Origin: Rubrivivax sp.
Lineage (GTDB): Bacteria > Pseudomonadota > Gammaproteobacteria > Burkholderiales > Burkholderiaceae_C
Direction of reading: 5' to 3'
Assembly (NCBI GenBank): GCA_021297985.1
Contig: JAJTGU010000035.1
Span: 1-41,033, forward strand
DNA length: 41,033 nt
The first letter of the stretch is position 1. Each line of letters starts with the position of its first letter. Below, one piece after another: positions 1 to 7,845 of the stretch. Made by a program: the position numbers and the translations under genes. The notes beneath the pieces were generated by a model, which was not told where the DNA came from, searched no databases, and saw only the letters and a list, made by a program, of their open reading frames with translations.

Positions 1-568
1 CCGCTGCCTCGGGCGTCAGCCACGAGCCGCCGCAGACCCGCACATTGGGCAGCGCCAGGAACTGCGGCGCGGTCTCGACCGTGATGCCGCCGGTGGGGCA
101 GAAGGCCAGGTCCGGGAACGGTCCGGCCAGCGCCTTCAGCATCGGGATTCCCCCGGCCGCGGTCGCCGGAAAGAACTTCAGGAATCGGTGGCCATCGTCC
201 ATGGCCGCCATGGCCTCGCTGGCGGTGGCGACACCGGGCAGCAGCGGCAGGCCCGCGCTGCGGCAGGCGGCCCCCAGCGCCGCGGTGTAGCCCGGGCTGA
301 CGGCAAAGGTGGCGCCGGCCTTCAGCACCGCGTCCACGTCGTGCGCGCTGCGCAAGGTGCCGGCGCCGACGATGGCGCCGGGCACCTCGGCGGCGATCGC
401 GCGGATCGCGTCCAGCGCCGCAGGCGTGCGCAGCGTCACCTCAAGCACCCGCACCCCGCCTTCGACCAGCGCGCGCGCGAGCGGCACGGCGTCGGCCAGG
501 CGCTGGATCACGATGACCGGGATCACCGGGCCGGGGGCTGCGAGTTCGAGGGTGTCGGGCAGGGTCAT
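1..568 (-). CDS. eda: KDPG aldolase, C-terminus cut by window edge
   Basis: 2-Keto-3-deoxy-6-phosphogluconate aldolase, the class I aldolase that splits KDPG into pyruvate and glyceraldehyde 3-phosphate in the last step of the Entner-Doudoroff pathway. 189 residues are visible from ATG at 568, against about 210 in the family, so only the last twenty or so residues are missing. The Schiff-base lysine lies in RFLKFFPAT (K131), the general acid/base Glu is in LEVTLRTP (E43), and the phosphate-binding loop is CPTGGI near residue 157. It follows edd after a 44-bp gap on the same strand, so the two are almost certainly one operon. Family assignment is firm; the C-terminus was not seen. Confidence 0.95.
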   Translation of the reverse strand, partial: MTLPDTLELAAPGPVIPVIVIQRLADAVPLARALVEGGVRVLEVTLRTPAALDAIRAIAAEVPGAIVGAGTLRSAHDVDAVLKAGATFAVSPGYTAALGAACRSAGLPLLPGVATASEAMAAMDDGHRFLKFFPATAAGGIPMLKALAGPFPDLAFCPTGGITVETAPQFLALPNVRVCGGSWLTPEAA

Positions 569-612
569 GGTGGCACCAGGTAACGGGTTGGGATCGTGCA
601 GGGCCAGCGGCC

Positions 613-2475
<1,863 letters not shown>

Positions 2476-2502
2476 GTCAGGTGGGGACGAAGGTCGGGCG
2501 AT

Positions 2503-2524
2503 GGCGGTGGCGGTGGCGGTGGCG
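2503..2524. repeat. GGCGGT hexanucleotide tandem repeat
   Basis: About three and a half copies of GGCGGT lie just upstream of the edd start, between it and the operator-like palindromes. A slippage-prone tract here would alter the edd leader length without changing protein sequence. Its effect, if any, is unknown. Confidence 0.6.
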
Positions 2525-2526
2525 CA

Positions 2527-2566
2527 ATGTAACCGATGCACCCCTGATGAGGTAACCGGGTTACAT
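2527..2566. promoter_or_regulatory. Probable LacI-type operator for edd/eda
   Basis: GTAACC-G-GGTTAC is a perfect odd palindrome at 2552-2564 and extends to a 17-bp near-palindrome at 2550-2566. The octamer ATGTAACC at 2527-2534 repeats in inverted form (GGTTACAT) at 2559-2566, giving a second half-site 32 bp away. Such GTAACC/GGTTAC sites resemble operators of LacI-family gluconate regulators (E. coli GntR type). It lies 75-91 bp upstream of edd and 46-62 bp upstream of the divergent ChaC-like gene, so it could control either. The regulator gene is not in the window. Confidence 0.5.
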
Positions 2567-2578
2567 CGGAGCGCTCCG
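2567..2578. promoter_or_regulatory. Second palindrome CGGAGCGCTCCG in edd promoter region
   Basis: A perfect 12-bp palindrome directly abutting the first operator. The AGCGCT core is typical of LacI-family sites such as that of CelR. Its sequence differs from the neighbouring GTAACC site, so it may bind a different regulator. This is inference from pattern only. Confidence 0.4.
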
Positions 2579-2611
2579 GAGTCACCACCGCCGGTAACAT
2601 CGACGCCCTTC

Positions 2612-3265
2612 ATGGCCAAGCCCCCGCAGCCGCCCCTGGAGCCCTGCGCCGACGTCGCGGCCAAAGGCATCCCGCCCGAACTGATCGTGCGGGACCCGCG
2701 CCGGCTGCTCGACGAACTGCGTCGGACATGGGCCAGCCACCGGGAGCGGTGGCTGTTCGGCTACGGGTCGCTGATCTGGCGCCCGGAGTTCGACCCTGCA
2801 GAACGCCGCGCCGCCCGGGTGCAGGGCTGGCACCGTGCGCTGCGCATGCGCTCGCGCATCAACCGCGGCACGCCTCAGGAGCCCGGCCTGGTGTTTGCGC
2901 TGCTGCCGGGCGGAGCCTGCCGCGGCTTTGTCTACCGACTGCCACCCGACCCTGACGATGCGCTGCTCGAGCGGCTGTGGCAGCGCGAGATGCCCACCGG
3001 CGTCTACGACCCGCGGCTGGTGCGCTGCACGACCAGCGCCGGAGAGGTCCAGGCGCTGGCCTTCACGCTCAGCCCGCGCCACGAGGCCTGCCACCCGCGG
3101 CTGCCCGACGCCCATGTGCTGCACATCCTGCGCCACGCGCGCGGCCGCTATGGCAGCACGCTGGACTACCTGGCCCAGACTGCACAGGCCCTGAAGGAAC
3201 ACGGCGTGCACGACCGCGAGATCGAGCGCCTGATGGCCCTGGCCCGCCGCCACGGGCTGCTGTAG
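2612..3265 (+). CDS. ChaC-like gamma-glutamylcyclotransferase
   Basis: Predicted glutathione-specific gamma-glutamylcyclotransferase, which releases 5-oxoproline and Cys-Gly from glutathione in the cytosol. The 217-residue protein has the substrate-loop motif YGSLIW (51-56) preceded by WLFG, the FVYRL strand, and [11 protein letters not shown] carrying the family's catalytic Glu (E126). Length and motif order match bacterial ChaC. The ATG at 2612 (MAKPPQPP) was chosen over an in-frame extension to 2384, which would run through the palindromes and overlap edd. Divergent from edd with a 136-bp shared control region. E. coli ChaC was first linked to cation transport by position only, so that label should not be carried over. 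Confidence 0.88.
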   Translation: MAKPPQPPLEPCADVAAKGIPPELIVRDPRRLLDELRRTWASHRERWLFGYGSLIWRPEFDPAERRAARVQGWHRALRMRSRINRGTPQEPGLVFALLPGGACRGFVYRLPPDPDDALLERLWQREMPTGVYDPRLVRCTTSAGEVQALAFTLSPRHEACHPRLPDAHVLHILRHARGRYGSTLDYLAQTAQALKEHGVHDREIERLMALARRHGLL

Positions 3266-3271
3266 GCACGC

Positions 3272-3292
3272 CGCCGCCGGTTGCCGGCGGCG
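3272..3292. terminator. Hairpin between convergent genes
   Basis: CGCCGCCGG-TTG-CCGGCGGCG is a perfect 9-bp stem with a 3-nt loop, placed between the convergent stops of the ChaC-like gene (3265) and the chemotaxis receptor (3299). There is no T-tract on either side, so intrinsic termination is uncertain. It may act as a bidirectional stabilising hairpin. Confidence 0.5.
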
Positions 3293-3298
3293 CGTGGG

Positions 3299-4852
3299 TC
3301 AAGCCAGCCGGAACGATGCGACCGACTGCACCAGATGCTGGGCCTGCTGGCGCAGGCTGTCGGCGGCGGCGGCACTCTGTTCGACCAGCGCGGCATTCTG
3401 CTGAGTGGCCTGGTCCATCTGCTGGACCGACTGGCCGACTTGCTGCACGCCTTGGTTCTGTTCATGGCTGGCCACGCTGATCTCGGCCACGATGTCGCTG
3501 ACGCGCTGGTTCGACTGGACGATCTCCTGCATCGTCGCGCCGGCACGATCCACCAGGACCGTCCCCTGCTCGACACGCTCGACGCTGGCGCCGATCAGCG
3601 ACTTGATTTCGCGTGCCGCTTCGGCACTGCGCTGAGCCAGGCTGCGCACCTCACTGGCGACCACCGCGAAGCCGCGTCCCTGCTCGCCGGCACGCGCCGC
3701 TTCAACGGCAGCATTCAGCGCCAGGATGTTGGTCTGGAAGGCGATGCCGTCGATCGTGCCGATGATGTCGGCGATCCTGCGGCTGCTCTCGTTGATGCCG
3801 CGCATCGTCTCCACGACCTCGCGCACGGTCTCGCCGCCTTGCGCGGCGACCTGCGACGAACTCACCGCGAGCTGGTTGGCCTGACGCGCACTGTCGGCGT
3901 TCTGGCGAACGGTCGTCCCCAGTTCTTCCATCGACGACGCCGTCTGCTGCAGCGAACTCGCCTGCTGTTCGGTCCGGATGGAAAGGTCGGCATTGCCGCT
4001 GGCGATCTGCGCGCTGGCGGTGGCCACGCTCTCGGCGTTCTCGCGCACCTGGCGCACGGTCTTCGCCAGGCCCTCACGCATGCGCGCCATCGCCGCCATC
4101 ACGCTGGTGCTGTCACCGGGCCGCACCGGAACAGAGAAGCCCAGGTTGCCCGAAGCCACGGCGTCGGCCGCCAGCTTCAGTTCGTCGGGCTCGCCCCCGA
4201 GGCGACGCATCACGCTGACCAGCCAGAGCGCCAGACCGGTCACTCCGGCCGAGACCATGAGCACCATGCCGACGACCAGGTTGCGCGCGAAATTCGCTTC
4301 TTCCTGGAGGTCGTGGACCTCGCTTGCAAGCTGCTGCTGCTGACGCTCCTTCTCCTTGCCCAGCGGGGTCAGCAGTGCGTTGCGGGCGCCGATCGTGCGC
4401 TCGACCAGGAAGGCGAAGGCCTCGTCCTTGCGGCCTTCCTGGATCAGCTGGACGTTCTCCGCGCCGACTTTCCAGAAATCGCGCATCAACGCCGGCATCG
4501 GCGCAAACGCCTCCTTGTCGGCGGGTGTGACCTGGGCCTTGCCGAACTCTTCGAGCTTCGCTTCCAAGAGAGTCTTCTTGTCCATGACATCGGCCAAGGC
4601 CGCACCGACTTCCTCGGGTGTCCGGGCCAGGATGGCGTGGCGAAGCTGCAGCGAGGCCCGCGTGACGTTCAGTTCGATCTCGGCGATGCGGTTCAACTGC
4701 GGAACACTGTTGTTCTTGACATCCGCCGCCGTTTCGATTCCGTCCCCCATCAGGAGCCAGACCGCGGTCGCCAGCGTGAGCAGGCTGAAGACAAGGACGG
4801 CGCAGGCCGCGTAGAGCCTTTGCGCGAGCGTGAAGCGAGACTTCGTGGTCAT
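3299..4852 (-). CDS. Methyl-accepting chemotaxis protein
   Basis: Inner-membrane chemoreceptor that passes ligand state to CheA/CheW. The 517 residues run as follows: short cytoplasmic N-terminus, TM1 (about 11-35), periplasmic four-helix-bundle type sensor (about 36-188), TM2 (about 191-213), HAMP, then the kinase-control domain. The hairpin tip is [20 protein letters not shown], followed by [15 protein letters not shown]. Many Gln/Glu pairs suit methylation, and the protein ends at ASFRLA with no CheR/CheB-tethering pentapeptide. The ATG at 4852 has TTGGAG about 9 bp upstream and begins MTTKSRFT; in-frame extension to 4969 adds a non-conserved leader. No other che gene is nearby, so it is an orphan receptor. 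The ligand cannot be deduced. Confidence 0.95.
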   Translation of the reverse strand: MTTKSRFTLAQRLYAACAVLVFSLLTLATAVWLLMGDGIETAADVKNNSVPQLNRIAEIELNVTRASLQLRHAILARTPEEVGAALADVMDKKTLLEAKLEEFGKAQVTPADKEAFAPMPALMRDFWKVGAENVQLIQEGRKDEAFAFLVERTIGARNALLTPLGKEKERQQQQLASEVHDLQEEANFARNLVVGMVLMVSAGVTGLALWLVSVMRRLGGEPDELKLAADAVASGNLGFSVPVRPGDSTSVMAAMARMREGLAKTVRQVRENAESVATASAQIASGNADLSIRTEQQASSLQQTASSMEELGTTVRQNADSARQANQLAVSSSQVAAQGGETVREVVETMRGINESSRRIADIIGTIDGIAFQTNILALNAAVEAARAGEQGRGFAVVASEVRSLAQRSAEAAREIKSLIGASVERVEQGTVLVDRAGATMQEIVQSNQRVSDIVAEISVASHEQNQGVQQVGQSVQQMDQATQQNAALVEQSAAAADSLRQQAQHLVQSVASFRLA

Positions 4853-4933
4853 GGCGAACTCCAAGGTTGAGCGCTGCCGCGGCCATCGAACGTCAAGCTG
4901 GACGCCATGGCGGGAGCAGTTTGTCCATGACAA

Positions 4934-4961
4934 GTTTCGGCTCGGAAGCAGAACTGCTTGA
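4934..4961 (-). promoter_or_regulatory. Possible sigma-28 (FliA) promoter of the chemoreceptor gene
   Basis: On the minus strand, TCAAG is followed by 15 bp and then GCCGAAAC. This compares with the FliA pattern TAAA-N15-GCCGATAA: the -10 box matches 6 of 8, the -35 box only partly. It lies about 80 bp before the start codon of a chemotaxis gene, where such a promoter is expected. Read by eye, not scored. Confidence 0.4.
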
Positions 4962-5000
4962 GCCAACAAATCACACTTCTATATGTGTTTTCTAGCGATC

Positions 5001-5033
5001 AAAACGCATGAGTTGGCACCCTCGTGCCAACTC
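5001..5033 (-). terminator. Intrinsic terminator after the nucleotidyltransferase gene
   Basis: GAGTTGGCAC (5010-5019) and GTGCCAACTC (5024-5033) form a perfect 10-bp stem with a 4-nt loop. In the minus direction the stem is followed by ATGCG and then TTTT at 5004-5001. It lies 17 bp after the stop of the gene ending at 5051, which suits a rho-independent terminator. Confidence 0.7.
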
Positions 5034-5050
5034 GGTGGCCGTTCAGGCGC

Positions 5051-5662
5051 TCAGCTGCCGTCGGTTCCGGCGGCGGGCGCGAGCGCGGCCTGAACGCGGG
5101 CCAGGTCGGCCACGGTGTCGACGTCCATCAGCACGCCGGGGTCGTCGACCTCGAGGCCGAGCGCGGGGTAACGCAGCGCGACACGGCGGGCGCCGTCGTC
5201 GCCGTCGAGCCGGACGAGTTCAGAGTACAGCTCGGCACCAAAGGCCACCGGATGGCCTCGCCGGCCCTGGTACTGGGCAAAGACCACGGCATGGTGCTCG
5301 AGCGCCGCGGCCACCGACCGCAGGGTCGCGGGCCGGACCAGCGGCAGGTCCCCGGGCAGGATCAGCCAGCCGTTGGCGCCTGAGCGCTCGGCCACGCCCG
5401 CGGCGATCGAGTGGCCCATGCCGCGCGCGGCTTCGGCCCCGGACAGCACCAGGATGTCGCGCCCGGCGCAGTGCTGGGCCGCCAGCGGGCGACGCTCTTC
5501 GGTCGTCACCACCAGAACCGGCAGCTGGGTCGCGATGGCCTGGCGCAGGGTGCGGCCGAGCACGGTGGTGCCTCCCAGGCTCTGCTCAAGCTTGTGCATT
5601 GGGCCCTGAAAGCGCTTGCCGCTGCCTGCGGCCACCACGATGATGGTTGGACGGAGTCTCAT
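5051..5662 (-). CDS. MocA/MobA-like nucleotidyltransferase
   Basis: Member of the NTP_transf_3 family, which includes molybdenum cofactor cytidylyltransferase (MocA) and MobA. These cytosolic enzymes join CTP or GTP to molybdopterin. The 203-residue protein has the N-terminal nucleotide-binding loop VVAAGSGKRFQG followed by HKLEQSL, the PGDLP motif with a metal-binding Asp, and RRGHPVAFG late in the fold, as in MocA. ATG at 5662 puts the loop near residue 8, as is usual; an in-frame GTG at 5713 preceded by AAGGGA would add 17 residues and cannot be excluded. No xanthine-dehydrogenase or CO-dehydrogenase type genes are nearby, so the exact substrate is open. Ended by the terminator at 5001-5033 and divergent from pdxH. 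Confidence 0.82.
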   Translation of the reverse strand: MRLRPTIIVVAAGSGKRFQGPMHKLEQSLGGTTVLGRTLRQAIATQLPVLVVTTEERRPLAAQHCAGRDILVLSGAEAARGMGHSIAAGVAERSGANGWLILPGDLPLVRPATLRSVAAALEHHAVVFAQYQGRRGHPVAFGAELYSELVRLDGDDGARRVALRYPALGLEVDDPGVLMDVDTVADLARVQAALAPAAGTDGS

Positions 5663-5708
5663 GTGATGGCGAGAATGGGGTCGGCCAACGCCGCGCAGCA
5701 CCGGGACG

Positions 5709-5738
5709 TTCACTTACGGAGTTCCCTTTAGGGGTGAA
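5709..5738. promoter_or_regulatory. Inverted repeat in mocA-like/pdxH intergenic region
   Basis: GTTCAC and GTGAAC arms sit about 30 bp apart end to end, with the small palindrome CCCTTTAGGG inside. This lies in the 147-bp divergent spacer between the nucleotidyltransferase and pdxH and could be a protein-binding site or chance. No -35/-10 pair was convincing. Confidence 0.25.
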
Positions 5739-5809
5739 CCAAGGGGTCGCAAAACGACGCCGCCGCAACGCCTCCAGACCCTCCTTCCTGACGTCTGCCA
5801 CCTCTGCCC

Positions 5810-6472
5810 ATGCCCCAAGACACCCGCTCTGAATCGGTCGCCAACCTTCGGAAGAGCTACGAACGCGACACGTTGGAAGAGGATCGCGCCGCGAAAGCGC
5901 CCTTGGCGCAGTTCCGCGTCTGGCTCGACGAGGCCATCGCAGCCGCGATCCCGGAGCCCAATGCGATGACGCTGGCGACCGTTGGCAACGACGGGCGCCC
6001 GTCGACCCGGGTGGTTCTCATCAAGGGATATGACGAGCAGGGCATCGTCTGGTATACGAACTACAACAGCCGCAAGGGCCGGGAGCTGCTGGCCCATCGC
6101 TGGGCCGCTTTGCAGTTCCATTGGGTTGAGCTCGAACGCGTGGTGCGCATCGAAGGTGCCGTCGAGCGGGTATCGGACGCCGAATCGGATGCCTACTACT
6201 CCAGCCGGCCGCTGGACTCGCGCATCGGGGCCTGGGCCTCGCCCCAGAGCGAACCGATCACGTCGCGGGCCGTGCTGGTCGCCCGCGCAGCTGAGGCCGC
6301 CTTGCGTCACGGCCTGAACCCGGTCCGCCCACCGCACTGGGGCGGCTACCGGCTGTGCCCGGACCGCTGGGAGTTCTGGCAAGGCCGTGCCAGCCGCCTG
6401 CACGACCGGCTGAGCTACCGCGCCGACCCTGAGGCCCCAGGAGGCTGGCGCCGGGAGCGACTGGCGCCCTGA
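5810..6472 (+). CDS. pdxH: Pyridoxamine 5'-phosphate oxidase
   Basis: FMN-dependent oxidase that converts pyridoxine or pyridoxamine 5'-phosphate to pyridoxal 5'-phosphate, the last step of vitamin B6 synthesis and salvage. The 220-residue length equals the family norm (E. coli 218). Visible landmarks are [11 protein letters not shown] at the N-terminus, [20 protein letters not shown], the FMN-contacting [35 protein letters not shown], and the C-terminal [12 protein letters not shown] and RERLAP. The ATG at 5810 gives a normal N-terminus although no clear Shine-Dalgarno precedes it. Convergent with the following minus-strand gene after a 10-bp gap. Single gene, no operon seen. Confidence 0.97.
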   Translation: MPQDTRSESVANLRKSYERDTLEEDRAAKAPLAQFRVWLDEAIAAAIPEPNAMTLATVGNDGRPSTRVVLIKGYDEQGIVWYTNYNSRKGRELLAHRWAALQFHWVELERVVRIEGAVERVSDAESDAYYSSRPLDSRIGAWASPQSEPITSRAVLVARAAEAALRHGLNPVRPPHWGGYRLCPDRWEFWQGRASRLHDRLSYRADPEAPGGWRRERLAP

Positions 6473-6482
6473 CCCCGGTCCG

Positions 6483-7670
6483 TCATTGGCGCCTGGCTTC
6501 GAGCAGGCGGTCGATGCCGGCCAGGACCCGCTCGAAGTCCAGCGGCTCGGTCCAGTAGTCGTCAAAGCCGGCCGCCAGCGCGGCCTGGATGTTCTCGGGC
6601 ATCGCATCGGCCGACACGGCGATGAAGCGGGCCCGTGAAAGAGCCGGCTCGCGTCGGAGCTGGCGCATCAACTCCACGCCGTCGATGTCCGGCAACTGGC
6701 GGTCCAGCAGCAGCAACTCTGGCCGTTCGGCCAAGGCCGCGGCATGGCCGCTGGCACCATCGCAGGCCGAGGTCAGCTGCACTTCGGACCGCAGGCCGAG
6801 CAGCTCACTCAGGACCAGCAGGTTGACCGGGTTGTCTTCGACGTACAACACCTTCAGCGGCGGCAGATCGACCTGGGGTGGCTGAGGCGCTGTCGAAGGG
6901 GACTCGGGTTCGGACTGGATGCCGGGCGCTGGAAGCCCGGACTGCGTTGCCGGCTCGACACGACGCGAGTCCGCCTCGTCGCCCGCGATGTCGAGCATCG
7001 TGTCGATCAGGGTCAGCAGATCGCCGGCCGACTGCAGGATGAGGCGCAGGCGCTCCGCCTGATGGGGTGTCGGCGGCTGTTCGGGGTCGTCGCCCATCAG
7101 ACGGGCAAATCCGAGGATCGCGTTCATCGGTGTGCGCAGCTCGTGGCTCATGCGCGCCATGAAGGCCGACTTGTCGCGGCTGGCCTGCTCGGCGCGCGCC
7201 TTGTCGGCCGCCAGCGCCTGCGCCGTCTTGCGCTCGGTGATGTCGAGGTGCACGCCGACAAACCCGGTGCAGAGCCCCTCCGGATCCAGCACCGCCCGTC
7301 CTTCGCTGAGCAACCAGCGCCACTCGCCGTCCGGACGCCGAACGCGCAGTTCGCTGCGGTAGGGTTCGCCGGTCTTCAAGCTGGCCATCGCCCGATCGTT
7401 CAGCACCGCCATGTCGTCCGGATGCGAAACCGCGCGGGCGAGTTCGTCAACCGAACGCGGGTCGTCGGGCGACAAGCCGCGCTGCTGGTACATCGCGGCG
7501 TTCCAGTAGACGATGGCGCCCTGGGCGTCGCGTTCCCAGATGCCCAACTTGGCAGCCTGAACCGCAAACGCCAGGCGCTCCCGTTCGCGCTCGGTCCGGG
7601 ACTCCGGGCGATGCGGCGCTGTCGGGGGCGTCGTGGCACCCGGGGACGGTTCGTAAGGGTCGGTCGACAT
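6483..7670 (-). CDS. PAS-HisKA-receiver protein lacking an ATPase domain
   Basis: 395-residue cytosolic signalling protein with no transmembrane segment. A PAS domain (about 32-146, ending HLDITERK) is followed by a HisKA dimerisation/phosphoacceptor helix pair with the H-box MSHELRTPMNAILGF (H176). After about 40 residues of Pro/Ser/Gln-rich linker comes a receiver domain starting LKVLYVEDNPVN (about 272-393). Between H-box and receiver there is no N-box, G-box or other HATPase_c sequence, so it cannot phosphorylate itself. The receiver keeps D323 (LLDRQLPD) and the early acidic pair, but the usually invariant Lys is Glu (YWTEPLD, E375). It may act as a phosphotransfer or docking partner for another kinase, or be decayed. 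Divergent from the antiporter operon. ATG 7670 (MSTDPYEP) is preferred over extension to 7754. Confidence 0.85.
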   Translation of the reverse strand: MSTDPYEPSPGATTPPTAPHRPESRTERERERLAFAVQAAKLGIWERDAQGAIVYWNAAMYQQRGLSPDDPRSVDELARAVSHPDDMAVLNDRAMASLKTGEPYRSELRVRRPDGEWRWLLSEGRAVLDPEGLCTGFVGVHLDITERKTAQALAADKARAEQASRDKSAFMARMSHELRTPMNAILGFARLMGDDPEQPPTPHQAERLRLILQSAGDLLTLIDTMLDIAGDEADSRRVEPATQSGLPAPGIQSEPESPSTAPQPPQVDLPPLKVLYVEDNPVNLLVLSELLGLRSEVQLTSACDGASGHAAALAERPELLLLDRQLPDIDGVELMRQLRREPALSRARFIAVSADAMPENIQAALAAGFDDYWTEPLDFERVLAGIDRLLEARRQ

Positions 7671-7845
7671 GGCCGCGGATTTCCAGTGTAGGGGCCGGGA
7701 TGGCTTCCGGAGGCCACAAAATGCATCGCGATGCCCCCACCGGAACCCCGGCATGTCCTTGGCGCTGCGATGAAGCCGCCAGAATCGCGCCCGGCGTCAA
7801 AACCAAACCCTCCATCGCGCCCCGCTCCGGTCCGACCGCCTCCCG

